Below are positions 18,307-27,498 of a stretch of DNA of 64,000 nt, one piece after another. Every line of letters begins with the position of its first letter. Position 1 is the first letter of the stretch. The stretch comes from Ewingella americana ATCC 33852 (GTDB lineage Bacteria > Pseudomonadota > Gammaproteobacteria > Enterobacterales > Enterobacteriaceae), in assembly GCF_000735345.1 (NCBI RefSeq), contig NZ_JMPJ01000065.1, positions 62,001 to 126,000 of the forward strand, in the 5' to 3' direction. Below the pieces are notes generated by a model. The model searched no databases. It saw nothing but the letters and a program-made list of their open reading frames with translations, and was not told where the DNA came from. The position numbers were made by a program, and so were the translations under genes.

Positions 18307-20468
18307 TCTTGGGGCTCCGGTTTTTCTGCCATCTCTCGCAGAGTGACAAAATCAGGTTTTCCGCTGCCGAGCAGCGGCAAGGCTTTGACCACGCGGATAT
18401 CGCGCGGCACGGTAAGTTCCGGCAGCCCAAGTTCACGGGCGGCTTTGGATAAGGCGTCACGACGTAATTCTGCATCCGTTGTGAACAGCACCAGCGCCTC
18501 GCCCTTACTGCTATCGTTGCGCGAGGTCGCCGCATGCTGCCCATCAGGTGACGCTTTCAGCGCCAACTGCTCCACACTTTCCAAAGAGACCATTTCACCG
18601 GCCAACTTGGCAAAACGCTTAACCCGGCCCTTGATGGTGCAGAAGCCCTGCTCATCCAAGGTGACAATGTCGCCGGTGTCATACCAGCCGGACTGAAGCT
18701 CGCCGTCGGCATTTTCAGCCTGTGGCTTCTCCAGCACGCCCGGATTTTCTACTCGCAGGTAGCCTTTCATGATATTTGGCCCGCGCAGCTGCAAGCGGCC
18801 GCCCTCTTCGATGCCCGGCACCTTAATCAGTCGCGATTCCATGCCCGGCAGAATACGGCCCACGGTCTTAATCTTGGTCGCCATCGGCACGTTGATCGAC
18901 ACCACCGGCGCGCACTCGGTCACGCCATAGCCTTCAAGAATGCGAATGCCGAACTTGTCCTGCCAGATTTGCTTGGTGCCTTCAGACAGCTTTTCAGCTC
19001 CCGCCACCACGTAGCGCAGGCGTGCAAAATCATAAGGATGAGCGAAGCGGGCATAGTTGCCGAGGAAGGTCGAGGTGCCGAACAGCACGGTGCAGTTCTG
19101 GTCATAAACCAGCTCCGGCACGATACGATAGTGCAGCGGGCTTGGGTAAAGGAAGACGCGCGCGCCGGTGATCAGCGGCGTTAACAGGCCGACGGTCAGG
19201 CCGAAGGCGTGGAACAGCGGCAGCGACGACATAAAACGGTCACGCGGCGTGAAGTCAGCAATGGTGCGGATCTGCTCGACGTTGGCCAGCAAGCTGGCAT
19301 GGGAATGCACCACGCCTTTCGGGTTGCCCTCGGAGCCGGAAGTGAACAGCACCAGCGCGGCGTCGTCGGGTTTCTGCGGCAGCATTGCCCGGCTAGGGAA
19401 GATCAGGTGGAACAGGATCCACAGTTTGTCTTCTTTGGTGACAGTATCTTTTAAATCTTCAAGATAGACCCATTTAGCTTCCGGCACGTTCTCAGGCAGA
19501 TGGGTCAGCTTGCCCTTCTCCAAGAACTGGCGCGAGGTAATGATAGTCTCGATATTCGCCGCCTTCATGGCGCACTTGATGCCTTTCGCGCCGGAGGTGT
19601 AGTTGAGCAACGCCGGAATTCGGTTGCGCATCGATGCCCCAAACAGCGCGGCGGCCATGATAGTGGCGTTAGGCAGCAGCATGCCGACGTGCTCGCCCTC
19701 GCGGGTGAAGCGCTGCAAGATTCGGCTCACGCCAAGGGATTTTTTCAGCAACCCTTGGTAGCTATCTTCTTTAAAGGCGATATCAGCGATGCAAGGCTTA
19801 CGGCGGCCGTAGCGAGTTTGAGCTGAAAGCAGCGCCTGATAGAGCGTTTGCGGCTCGCGGGTGTTCATCCGCGCGTCCATCATGATGTCGTGCAGCCTCT
19901 GCCCGGCCAAAACACGGCGTTCACGAGCGCGCGGGGCCTCAGGCATTGGCACCTGCTGCGGCGGCAAAATGTTGATAGTGACTTTCGGGAACCAGCGGAT
20001 TTTAAAGCTGCCGAACAGGCGGCCAAAGGGGGTGTACTCCGCGCCATCAATGCGCACCGGCAACACCGTGGCCTGCGACTTCGCCGCCACAAAGGCCGCG
20101 CCGTCATAAATTTTCATCAAGGAGCCGGTGACCGTAATGCGCCCCTCGGGGAACACTACCACCGGGCGGCCTTTCTCCACTTCGCGCACCAGCCGCTTAA
20201 TCGCCATCGGCTTGGTCGGGTCGAGCGGCACGAAGTCCACGTAGCGCTTCAACCACTGCATATACCAGCTTTCAGTGATATTCGAATAGACCGCAAACAC
20301 CGGCTTCACCGGCAGAAACAGCACCAGCAGCACGCCATCGATAAACGACACGTGGTTAGGGGTGATCAATAACTTGGGGTAGTTGAAATTGGGCTGAGCC
20401 GGGGTCACCGTCACGCGAAACGCCAGACGGAAAACGATGCGGAAAAGAGAAAAAAGAAATCGGTACAT
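18303..20468 (-). CDS. aas: Bifunctional 2-acylglycerophosphoethanolamine acyltransferase / acyl-ACP synthetase
   Basis: Inner-membrane enzyme that re-acylates lysophosphatidylethanolamine using acyl-ACP made by its second domain, so repairing phospholipids after lipoprotein acylation. The N-terminal acyltransferase has the HX4D motif in NHVSFID (about residue 38) and FPEGRIT. The C-terminal AMP-binding domain has [15 protein letters not shown] and YDTGDIV. The frame opens at 20492, but AAGGAGGTG lies inside its first codons and seven bases before the ATG at 20468, so translation starts there (721 aa, close to the 719 of E. coli). It overlaps lplT at its end. Confidence 0.97.
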   Translation of the reverse strand: MYRFLFSLFRIVFRLAFRVTVTPAQPNFNYPKLLITPNHVSFIDGVLLVLFLPVKPVFAVYSNITESWYMQWLKRYVDFVPLDPTKPMAIKRLVREVEKGRPVVVFPEGRITVTGSLMKIYDGAAFVAAKSQATVLPVRIDGAEYTPFGRLFGSFKIRWFPKVTINILPPQQVPMPEAPRARERRVLAGQRLHDIMMDARMNTREPQTLYQALLSAQTRYGRRKPCIADIAFKEDSYQGLLKKSLGVSRILQRFTREGEHVGMLLPNATIMAAALFGASMRNRIPALLNYTSGAKGIKCAMKAANIETIITSRQFLEKGKLTHLPENVPEAKWVYLEDLKDTVTKEDKLWILFHLIFPSRAMLPQKPDDAALVLFTSGSEGNPKGVVHSHASLLANVEQIRTIADFTPRDRFMSSLPLFHAFGLTVGLLTPLITGARVFLYPSPLHYRIVPELVYDQNCTVLFGTSTFLGNYARFAHPYDFARLRYVVAGAEKLSEGTKQIWQDKFGIRILEGYGVTECAPVVSINVPMATKIKTVGRILPGMESRLIKVPGIEEGGRLQLRGPNIMKGYLRVENPGVLEKPQAENADGELQSGWYDTGDIVTLDEQGFCTIKGRVKRFAKLAGEMVSLESVEQLALKASPDGQHAATSRNDSSKGEALVLFTTDAELRRDALSKAARELGLPELTVPRDIRVVKALPLLGSGKPDFVTLREMAEKPEPQE

Positions 20469-20614
20469 CAGTGCCACCTCCTTATGAGCCATCCCTGATT
20501 CTAAGAAAAAAAAGGTTATAGAAACAGCATACTATAGGAGACAGAGATTTGACGAAGGAAGGCAAGAAGTTTAAGACTTTGCGAGGTGCACCCATGTTAT
20601 GTCCAAATTTTGGC

Positions 20615-20708
20615 AAAAAAAAACCTACGCATCCGCGTAGGTTGGTGCAAATTTAATCGGTATCAACATACAGTGTACGTTGATGATTCACCAATCAATA
20701 CCTCTGGG
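20615..20708 (-). ncRNA. omrA: OmrA/OmrB-type Hfq-dependent small RNA
   Basis: The minus strand reads CCCAGAGGTATTGATTGGTG at its 5' end, the conserved seed region of OmrA and OmrB. The RNA has a variable middle with its own hairpin (CATCAACGTACA / TGTATGTTGATA). It ends in GCACCAACCTACGC-GGAT-GCGTAGGTT followed by nine T, the terminator type of OmrA. Length is about 94 nt (OmrA is 88). E. coli carries omrA and omrB in this same aas-galR interval. Only one copy is visible here. The family is induced by EnvZ-OmpR and represses outer-membrane receptors, csgD and ompR by base pairing of the 5' end. The identification rests on matching remembered sequence and on synteny. Confidence 0.9.
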
Positions 20709-20754
20709 ACGTTCAATTTATCTGCTTTGGCGGATCAACAGCCAGCAGCCAATC

Positions 20755-20779
20755 GCAACATAATCACGCAAAGTGTAAC
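20755..20779 (-). promoter_or_regulatory. Candidate OmpR site upstream of the OmrA-type RNA
   Basis: On the minus strand GTTACACTTTGCGTGATTAT lies about 50-70 bases before the RNA 5' end and resembles the GTTAC/TGTAAC-type half sites bound by OmpR. A weak -10 (TAAATT) ends six bases before the CCCAGAGG start. The promoter is inferred from position and from the known OmpR control of the family. Confidence 0.45.
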
Positions 20780-20888
20780 CAGTGGTGAAAAACAGCCTGA
20801 GTTTTGCCATTCATGAAACATCAGGCAGTTACCTCAGTTTTTGAACATTTATCTCACCATTTCGGTGCACGAAGCCGACGTTTCGAAC

Positions 20889-23192
20889 TCACTCAAATCG
20901 CGCCACTTCGACCAGACAACTCATGGCATTTGGCCCCTGAGTCAGCCGCGAAGTGCCAATATCTAAGGTCAGCACGTTGGGATTTCCCGCCTGCTCGGTT
21001 TCTTGCCACGGGCCGCCAAATCCCGGATCAAACCAAGCGCCGGTCGCCATCAGCACCACGCCGCGTGCAATCCCGTCATTTAGCTCCACGCCCGCCAGAC
21101 AGCTGCCCCGTGCGTTAGAAATTTTGACCTGATTGCCGCTTTCCAACTGCCTTGCAGCAGCATCGGCGGGGTGCATCAGCAGCGTCTCTTTGCCAGCGGT
21201 TTTGTTGCTCTGGGCCAACGGAGAGTGATCCATCTGGCTGTGCAGACGATCCTTGGGTTGAATGGAGATCAGATGCAGCGGCCAAGTTTTTGCCGTCTCG
21301 GCCCCTAGCCACTCCACCGGCGGCTGCCACTCAGGATGCCCTGCGAAGTCGTCATAGCCATACCCGGCAATTTTCTCGGAGAAAAGCTCAATCTTGCCAC
21401 TTTGCGTCGCCAGCGGGTTGGCGCGCGGGCTTTTGCGAAACTCTTCGAAAAACACATAATCCTGCTCTGGCATAGGCAGCTCGACCGAGCCGCGCTGCCA
21501 GAAGGTGTCGAAATCAGGCCATTCCGCCCCCGTCCCCTGCTGCGCCACGCCGCACTGCTGGTAAATCTGCCTCAGCCAAGCATTCTCATCGCGCCCCAAT
21601 GTAAATTGCTCGCGATAGCCCAAACGTTCAGCCAAATCGGCAAAAATGTCGATGTCATTGCGCGCCTGATGCTGCGGCGCAATCGCCTGATGCATCGCCA
21701 ACACATAGCGATCACGCGAGGATCCGCCAATGTCATTGCGCTCAAGGGAAGTGGTGGCCGGAAGGACGATATCGGCCATGCGCGCCGCCGCGGTCCAGAC
21801 GTTGTCCTGCACGATGATGGTGTCCGGCCGCTGCCAGCCTTCCACCAGCCGGTTGAGCTGTTGATGATGGTGAAAAGGATTGCCGCCCGCCCAATGCACC
21901 AGATGGATATCCGGATAGTGAGAGGTTTTGCCTTGAAATTCATAAGGCTGGCCGGGATTGAGCAACATGTCGCTGATGCGCGCCACGGGAATGGATAAGC
22001 CCGAAGGGTTCGGGCCAGTGCTAACGGCGGGCCCCGGCGTGTCAAAACGCGGGTTGCCGACGCCGTTCATCGAGCCGTGACCGAAGGAGAAACCGCCGCC
22101 CGGCAGCCCCACCTGCCCGAGCATCGCCGACAGGGCAATCATCATCCAGTAAGGCTGCTCGCCGCGATGGGCGCGCTGCACCGAGTAAGCACAGGTAATA
22201 AAGCTGCGCACGCCAATCAGCTGTTGCGCCAGCCGGGCGATGCGCGCAGCCGGGATGCCGGTGATCTGGCTGGCCCACTCCGGCGTCTTCTCCACGCCGT
22301 CGGTTTTGCCCTGTAGGTAAGCCGCCAACTGGGGATAACCCACGCAGTGAGAAGCAAGGAAGGCGTCATCCTGTGCGCCAACTCTTTGAATTTCAAAAGC
22401 CAGCGCCATCATCAGCGCGGCGTCAGTGTTGGGCCGAATAGGGATCCACTCGGCATTCGCAAACTCCGGGCAGTCGTCGCGCATTGGGCTGATATTAACG
22501 ATCGGCGTGCCTTTCTTCGCCAGCTGTTCCAGCGCCGGTTTGAGGGTATGGGCCACCGCCCCGCCCGACGCCACTTGGGCATTTTTCAGCGCTAAGCCGC
22601 CAAATGCCAGCAGGATCTCGGCATTATCCACCACGCTCGGCCAAGTCGTCACCCGACCAGTCAGCGGCGTGAAGGTGCCGATAATGTACGGCAGGAAGAA
22701 TTGCGCCGTCCCCCAGCTGTAGTTCCCCTCCTGATCCACCCCGCCGCCGCCGGTAAAGTAGAAGCGCCGCACCAGCGAGCGAGCGTGGTGCAAACGCCCC
22801 GCCGACGACCAGCCGTAGGAGCCAGTAAAAATCCCCGCCGCGCCATATTTGTCGCGCACCCGGCGATTCTCTTCCGCCACCAGATCCAGCGCCACGTCCC
22901 AATCAACCTCGACAAAATCCTCCTTGCCCCGCAGCGCCCGGTTGCTGTGCTCACGCTTTTGTAGCCAAGAGCGCCGCACCGCCGGTTTGCGAATGCGTTT
23001 GTCGGAATAGACCAGAGGGATGATGGAGTCCAGCATCGGCGAAGGATCGCTGTCCGCCGCATGAGGCTCGCAGCGGATCAGGCGTCCATCTTCAACAACG
23101 GCGGTGTAAGCCCCCCAGTGGGCCAGCTGTGGGAATCGACGAATAGTCATTAAGGGTATCTGTCTCGGGAGTAGGAGTTTCAGGGGAAACAT
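20889..23192 (-). CDS. Cytoplasmic molybdopterin oxidoreductase, BisC (biotin/methionine sulfoxide reductase) type
   Basis: A 767-residue bis-MGD enzyme of the DMSO reductase family. GSYGWSSAGRLHHA (residues 124-137) aligns with the BisC/TorA/DmsA-type segment carrying the Mo-ligating serine (probably Ser130). ILLAFGGLALKNAQ, NISPMRDDCPE, HWAGGNPFHHH and VLPATTSLERND follow in the family order. There is no twin-arginine signal and no N-terminal 4Fe-4S cysteine motif, so it is a cytoplasmic type III enzyme like BisC, which reduces biotin sulfoxide and free methionine sulfoxide. The start is uncertain: ATG at 23192 or at 23150 (MTIRRFPQLAHWG), neither with a clear ribosome site. No electron-transfer partner is adjacent. 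It is an insertion relative to the aas-omrA-galR order of E. coli. Confidence 0.85.
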   Translation of the reverse strand: MFPLKLLLPRQIPLMTIRRFPQLAHWGAYTAVVEDGRLIRCEPHAADSDPSPMLDSIIPLVYSDKRIRKPAVRRSWLQKREHSNRALRGKEDFVEVDWDVALDLVAEENRRVRDKYGAAGIFTGSYGWSSAGRLHHARSLVRRFYFTGGGGVDQEGNYSWGTAQFFLPYIIGTFTPLTGRVTTWPSVVDNAEILLAFGGLALKNAQVASGGAVAHTLKPALEQLAKKGTPIVNISPMRDDCPEFANAEWIPIRPNTDAALMMALAFEIQRVGAQDDAFLASHCVGYPQLAAYLQGKTDGVEKTPEWASQITGIPAARIARLAQQLIGVRSFITCAYSVQRAHRGEQPYWMMIALSAMLGQVGLPGGGFSFGHGSMNGVGNPRFDTPGPAVSTGPNPSGLSIPVARISDMLLNPGQPYEFQGKTSHYPDIHLVHWAGGNPFHHHQQLNRLVEGWQRPDTIIVQDNVWTAAARMADIVLPATTSLERNDIGGSSRDRYVLAMHQAIAPQHQARNDIDIFADLAERLGYREQFTLGRDENAWLRQIYQQCGVAQQGTGAEWPDFDTFWQRGSVELPMPEQDYVFFEEFRKSPRANPLATQSGKIELFSEKIAGYGYDDFAGHPEWQPPVEWLGAETAKTWPLHLISIQPKDRLHSQMDHSPLAQSNKTAGKETLLMHPADAAARQLESGNQVKISNARGSCLAGVELNDGIARGVVLMATGAWFDPGFGGPWQETEQAGNPNVLTLDIGTSRLTQGPNAMSCLVEVARFE

Positions 23193-23226
23193 GCACTAGT
23201 TTGGCGTTCAGTTCAACGCTGGGAAC

Positions 23227-23545
23227 TTTTTTGGGCGGCTGCCCAAGCCTGCTAACTTCAAATTCAAGGTCGTGGGCTCGCCGCCCACACTGGCCCAAAG
23301 GGTTTTAAACGAAACCCTTTGGAATCCTGCGTTTTTTTGCTGCTGGAGGATCGAGGCTGCGCAGGGTCGGGATGGACATGTTTCAGCAGCCCCGCTGTTC
23401 GCCGCGAAGTGCCGCCGCTTAGGCGGTTCCCTCGCGGCGGGATTCCAACCCGCGAAAAAAGACTCGCGGTTTTCCACCTCTTGCTCGGCGTCACTTCTGA
23501 ACGCGGCTTACTGACATTTCAATCGTGCCGTTTCAATATTTTTAC
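23227..23545 (+). repeat. Left arm of a large imperfect inverted repeat
   Basis: This stretch matches, in reverse complement, the stretch near 23655-23970. Shared blocks include GGATCGAGGCTGCGCAGGG, CCGCCGCTTAGGCGGTT, TTCTGAACGCGGC and GTGCCGTTTCA. Within it, stems form at 23295-23322 (CCAAAGGGTTT / AAACCCTTTGG, six-base loop) and at 23450-23469 (CCGCGA / TCGCGG, eight-base loop). Frames in it are broken or lack start signals, so I do not call genes here. Confidence 0.85.
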
Positions 23546-23654
23546 TTCTTCTCCTCTCAGAGGAGAAGGCAGGGATGAGGAGTGGTTTGAATTGTGTTGA
23601 ATGTGGCAAACCTCACCCCTGCCCTCTCCTTAAAAAGGAGAGGGAGCAAACCAA
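23546..23654. repeat. Central palindrome of the repeat element
   Basis: TTCTCCTCTCAGAGGAGAA and GGCAGGGATGAGG (23548-23580) are mirrored by CCTCACCCCTGCC and CTCTCCTTAAAAAGGAGAG (23611-23643) around a 30-base centre. Each half has its own small hairpin as well. It resembles the REP/MITE-like GAGAGGG repeats common in intergenic DNA of proteobacteria. Confidence 0.75.
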
Positions 23655-23970
23655 AACCACCTGAAACGGCACGGCGTAAAAGCCAGTAGGCCGCGTTCAG
23701 AAATGACGCCGAGGGAGTGGTTCGAGACCTATGGCTCGAAGCCCGAACTGAGGAAACCGCCTAAGCGGCGGCATTTCGCGGCTGTCACCAAGGTGCCTGA
23801 AACACGTCCATCCCAACCCTGCGCAGCCTCGATCTTCCAGCAATAAAAAACGCAGGGTTCCAAGGGAGGCGCGTTTACGCCTCCCTTGGTCGGTGTGGGC
23901 CGACGCCCACGGTCTTGACCTTGAAGTTGAATTTAAAAGCGGGCTAAGGGCTGCCGCCCCCAAACATTTG
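23655..23970 (-). repeat. Right arm of the large imperfect inverted repeat
   Basis: Reverse-complement partner of the left arm, about 75-80% alike by eye. Its two stems lie at the equivalent places, 23860-23889 (CCAAGGGAGGCG / CGCCTCCCTTGG, six-base loop) and 23721-23740 (TTCGAG / CTCGAA, eight-base loop). Their bases differ from those of the left arm yet pairing is complete in both, so the changes are compensatory. The segment ends about 65 bases before the galR operator. Confidence 0.85.
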
Positions 23971-24034
23971 ACCCAGATCACATGCTCACCATCCCACCTC
24001 CTTGCGACCCGAGCCATTTTCCGTAAAACTGGTA

Positions 24035-24050
24035 GTGTAAGCGTTTACCC
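24035..24050 (+). promoter_or_regulatory. GalR/GalS-type operator upstream of galR
   Basis: GTGTAAGCGTTTACCC matches the gal operator consensus GTGNAANCGNTTNCAC at every fixed position but one. It ends 22 bases before the galR start codon, which points to autoregulation of galR or control by its paralogue GalS. Confidence 0.8.
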
Positions 24051-24072
24051 TCACACAAAATTTGGACGTGTA

Positions 24073-25077
24073 ATGGCTACCATCAAAGATGTTGCAAGAC
24101 TGGCGGGTGTTTCCGTCGCCACGGTTTCTCGCGTGATAAACCATTCGCCGAAGGCGAGTGACAGCTCGCGGGAAGCGGTGCTGAGCGCCATGCAGCATCT
24201 GCAATATCATCCGAACGCCAATGCACGCGCGCTTGCGCAGCAGTCTACTGAAACGCTTGGCCTGATCGTGGCCGATGTTTCTGACCCCTTCTTTGGCGCG
24301 ATGGTGAAAGCCGTCGAGCAGGTGGCTTATGCCACGGGCAACTTTTTGCTGATTGGTAACGGTTACCATAATGTCGACAAAGAGCGTCAGGCGATTGAGC
24401 AACTGATTCGCCATCGCTGCGCGGCATTGGTGGTTCACGCCAAGATGCTGCCGGACGACGAACTGCAAAGCTTGATGAAACAGATCCCCGGCATGGTGCT
24501 GATTAACCGGACTCTGGCTGGTTTCGAGCAGCGCTGCGTGGCGTTGGACGACCGCTACGGGGCGTGGCTGGCGACTCGTCATCTGATTCAAAGCGGCCAT
24601 CAACGCATTGCCATTCTCTGCTCAAATCACGGGATTTCGGACGCCAGCGATCGTCTACAGGGCTATCTGGACGCGCTGCAAGAGCACAACATTCCGGTGG
24701 ATGACAAACTGATTGCCTACGCCGAGCCGGACGAAATTGGCGGCGAGCAGGCGATGGCGGACTTGCTGGGGTTGGGCCGCAGCTTCACGGCGGTGACTTG
24801 CTACAATGACTCGATGGCGGCAGGCGCGCTGTCGGTGCTGAGTGACAACAGCATTGATGTGCCGACCGATATTTCACTGGTCGGCTTCGACGACGTGCTG
24901 ATTTCCCGTTACCTGCGCCCGCGCTTAACCACGGTGAGATATCCGGTGGTGGCGATGGCCAATCAGGCGGCACAGCTGGCATTAGCCTTAGCTAACAACC
25001 AGCCGCTGCCGGAAACTACCCATATGTTTAGCCCGACGCTGGTGCGTCGCCATTCCGTGACAGGTCCGGCGGGCTAA
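24073..25077 (+). CDS. galR: HTH-type galactose operon repressor GalR
   Basis: LacI-family repressor of galactose uptake and catabolism genes; D-galactose is the inducer. The N-terminal helix-turn-helix and hinge read ATIKDVARLAGVSVATVSRV. The periplasmic-binding-protein-like core contains LGLIVADVSDPFFGAMV and ISLVGFDDVLISRYLRP. The open frame extends upstream to 23893 into the repeat element. The ATG at 24073 gives the invariant LacI-family start MATIKDVARLAG and 334 residues (E. coli 343). It is preceded by a gal-type operator. The stop lies three bases from the convergent lysA stop. Confidence 0.96.
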   Translation: MATIKDVARLAGVSVATVSRVINHSPKASDSSREAVLSAMQHLQYHPNANARALAQQSTETLGLIVADVSDPFFGAMVKAVEQVAYATGNFLLIGNGYHNVDKERQAIEQLIRHRCAALVVHAKMLPDDELQSLMKQIPGMVLINRTLAGFEQRCVALDDRYGAWLATRHLIQSGHQRIAILCSNHGISDASDRLQGYLDALQEHNIPVDDKLIAYAEPDEIGGEQAMADLLGLGRSFTAVTCYNDSMAAGALSVLSDNSIDVPTDISLVGFDDVLISRYLRPRLTTVRYPVVAMANQAAQLALALANNQPLPETTHMFSPTLVRRHSVTGPAG

Positions 25078-25080
25078 GCC

Positions 25081-26343
25081 TTAGATCAGCTCCAGTGCCA
25101 GCAGCTCTTCAATGGTCTGGCGGCGGCGGATCAAGCGCGGCACGCCATTTTCAAACAACACTTCTGGTAACAGCGGGCGGCTGTTGTAGTTGGAAGACAT
25201 CGACGCGCCGTAAGCGCCGGTGTCGTGGAACACCAGATAGTCGCCGATTTCCACCTGCGGCAGCGAGAAGGTTTCTACCCCGCCTCCCGCCTGCTGGGTG
25301 AACACGTCGCCGGACTCACACAGCGGACCGGCGATCACTGAGTCAATCAGTGGCGCATTGCTGACGTCGCGACCATCGGCGGGCAGCAGGGAAATGTGGT
25401 GGTAGCTGCCGTACATCGCCGGGCGCATTAAGTCGTTGAAACCGGCATCGCAGAGGACGAAGTGGCGGCTGCCCATGTTTTTGGCGGCACGCACCTGCGC
25501 CACCAACACGCCAGATTCGGCAACCAAGAAGCGACCCGGCTCGATTTCCAGATGAACGGCATGACCCAAGTGAGCGGCAATCTGCTCGCGGGCGCGGTTC
25601 CATAAACCGTAATAGTGCTCGGTATTAATCGCTTCTTCGCCGAAATGGTAAGGGATCGACAGGCCGCCCCCGGCAGAAATCGCCTCAATATCATGACCAG
25701 TTTCAATCACTTGGCGCACCATCGCATCGCACACCTGCTCCAGATGGCCGTAATCCACGCCTGAACCAATGTGCATATGGATGCCCACCAGCTTCAGCTC
25801 ATAACGTTCAATCTCGGCCAGCGCCTGCGGCAAGTCGCCGTACCAGATACCGTGCTTGCTGTTCTCGCCGCCGGTGTTGGTTTTCTGGCTGTGGCCGTGA
25901 CCAAAGCCCGGGTTGACGCGCAGCCACACCGGGTGCCCGGCTTTCTGGCGGCCAATTTGCCCCAGCATATCGATAGAACCGGCGTTGACCGGAATATCCA
26001 GCTCGGTGACGCGGTCCAGCGTCGGCTGGTCCAGCACGTCGGCGGTGAAGACTATTTCGCTGGCTTCGCGGCCCGGCTTGAAACCGGCCAGCAGCGCGCG
26101 CTCGATTTCACCCAGAGAAACTGAGTCAACTTTTACGCCCTGCTCGCGCATCAGGCGCAGAATATGGATATTGGAGCACGCCTTCTGAGCAAAACGAATC
26201 ACGTCGAACTGGCGCAGCTGGCTGATGCGCTGAGTAATTATCTCTGCATCATAGGCCCATACCGGGCAGCCAAATTCTTGAGTCAGCGCCAGTAAATTAG
26301 CGGCGTTCAGAGCAGTAGAGGTGTCGTTTAAGGCGCGTGGCAT
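25081..26343 (-). CDS. lysA: Diaminopimelate decarboxylase
   Basis: PLP enzyme catalysing the last step of lysine synthesis, meso-diaminopimelate to L-lysine, in the cytosol. The PLP lysine is Lys54 in RFAQKACSNIHIL. GGGLSIPY and EPGRFLV bind the PLP phosphate. The cysteine motif CESGDVF and the C-terminal SSNYNSRPLLPEV complete the fold type III family pattern. The length of 420 aa equals the family norm. It is divergent from lysR, its activator, over about 130 bases, and convergent with galR with only three bases between the stops and no terminator visible between them. Confidence 0.98.
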   Translation of the reverse strand: MPRALNDTSTALNAANLLALTQEFGCPVWAYDAEIITQRISQLRQFDVIRFAQKACSNIHILRLMREQGVKVDSVSLGEIERALLAGFKPGREASEIVFTADVLDQPTLDRVTELDIPVNAGSIDMLGQIGRQKAGHPVWLRVNPGFGHGHSQKTNTGGENSKHGIWYGDLPQALAEIERYELKLVGIHMHIGSGVDYGHLEQVCDAMVRQVIETGHDIEAISAGGGLSIPYHFGEEAINTEHYYGLWNRAREQIAAHLGHAVHLEIEPGRFLVAESGVLVAQVRAAKNMGSRHFVLCDAGFNDLMRPAMYGSYHHISLLPADGRDVSNAPLIDSVIAGPLCESGDVFTQQAGGGVETFSLPQVEIGDYLVFHDTGAYGASMSSNYNSRPLLPEVLFENGVPRLIRRRQTIEELLALELI

Positions 26344-26473
26344 ACAAGATCCTGAAGTCTGAAGAAGCGAAAGTTAGCCTGAGTATCCCGCACTCGGCAC
26401 TTGCTGAAAAATATCTATTTCGCACCAGTCTATTCATTTATGATATGGGAATTACTCTCCAGCGGAGACGCCC

Positions 26474-27409
26474 ATGGCCGCCATTTCCCTGCGTCATATC
26501 GAAATCTTTCACGCCGTGATGACCACCGGCAATTTGACCGAGGCCGCCGCGCTGCTCAACACCTCGCAGCCGACGGTGAGCCGGGAGTTGGCGCGCTGCG
26601 AAAAGCTGCTGAATCTACAACTTTTCGAACGTTTGCGCGGCCGCCTCTACCCGACGGTGCAGGGGCTGCGGCTGTTCGAGGAGGTTCAGCGTTCCTATTA
26701 CGGGCTGGATCGCATTGTCAGCGCGGCGGAGGGCATTCGCCAGTTCGAGCAGGCGCAGCTCTCTATCGCCTGCCTGCCGGTGTTCAGCCAGTCTCTGCTG
26801 CCCGCCGTGTGTAAGCCGTTTCTGGACCGCTATCCTGACGTCAGTTTCAATATCGTGCCGCAGGAGTCGCCGCTGCTGGAGGAGTGGCTTTCCGCCCAGC
26901 GCCACGACCTTGGGTTGACCGAGAATACTCATACGCCTGCGGGCACCGAGCGCCAGCCTCTGCTGACCTTAAACGAAGTGTGCGTGCTGCCCGCCAACCA
27001 CCCGCTGGCGGCGAAAAAGCGCCTGACACCGCAGGATTTCGCCGGGCAGAACTTCATCAGCCTGTCGGCGACCGACAGCTACCGCCAACTGCTCGACGCG
27101 CTGTTTGCCGAGCATCAGGTGGCGCGCCGACTGGTGCTGGAAACTCACAGCGCCGCCTCGGTGTGCAGCATGGTGCGCGAAGGAGTCGGGGTGTCGATAG
27201 TCAACCCGCTGACCGCGCTGGACTATGTGGAGCGCGGCAACAGCGGCATGGTGATCAGAGCGTTCAGCCTGCCGGTGCCCTTCACCGTCAGCCTGATCCG
27301 CCCGCTGCATCGCCCCGCCTCGGCGCTGGTGTCGACCTTCATCGAGCACTGTCATCAGCAGGCCCAGCGCTTCCCTCAGCGTCTTCAGGCGGCCGTGGCG
27401 AACGAATAA
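26474..27409 (+). CDS. lysR: LysR transcriptional activator of lysA
   Basis: Founding member of the LysR family. It activates divergently transcribed lysA when diaminopimelate is present and represses itself. The 311-residue protein has the N-terminal winged helix (MAAISLRHIEIFHAVMTTGN, TSQPTVSRELARCEKLL) and the C-terminal effector domain with PANHPLAAKKRLTPQDF. The start chosen gives the family N-terminus. Divergence from lysA is the main support for lysR among LysR-type proteins. A Fur box follows close behind its stop and belongs to the next gene. Confidence 0.95.
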   Translation: MAAISLRHIEIFHAVMTTGNLTEAAALLNTSQPTVSRELARCEKLLNLQLFERLRGRLYPTVQGLRLFEEVQRSYYGLDRIVSAAEGIRQFEQAQLSIACLPVFSQSLLPAVCKPFLDRYPDVSFNIVPQESPLLEEWLSAQRHDLGLTENTHTPAGTERQPLLTLNEVCVLPANHPLAAKKRLTPQDFAGQNFISLSATDSYRQLLDALFAEHQVARRLVLETHSAASVCSMVREGVGVSIVNPLTALDYVERGNSGMVIRAFSLPVPFTVSLIRPLHRPASALVSTFIEHCHQQAQRFPQRLQAAVANE

Positions 27410-27425
27410 GGCGTCATAGCAACTT

Positions 27426-27444
27426 GTAAATGATAATCATTATC
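27426..27444 (+). promoter_or_regulatory. Fur box upstream of the chaN-like gene
   Basis: GTAAATGATAATCATTATC matches the 19-base Fur consensus GATAATGATAATCATTATC at 17 positions. It lies 16-34 bases after the lysR stop and about 55 bases before the chosen start of the ChaN-like lipoprotein, so iron repression of that gene is expected. Confidence 0.85.
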
Positions 27445-27498
27445 CATAACATGCTGGCAACTTGTGATTTAGCCCGTTATGGAATGATGAGGATCGTC

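Noticed and set aside
20709-20888. A second tandem Omr RNA, as in E. coli
   Set aside because: No second CCCAGAGG seed or terminator hairpin is present between the RNA and the molybdoenzyme gene.
23208-24017. Short open frames inside the large repeat, some with cysteine- and tryptophan-rich products
   Set aside because: They arise on both strands from the repeat arms, differ between the arms by frame breaks and have no supported starts. The compensatory changes favour structure over coding.
23893-24072. The longer, 394-codon reading of galR
   Set aside because: The extra codons run through the repeat and the operator, and LacI-family proteins start at the helix-turn-helix.
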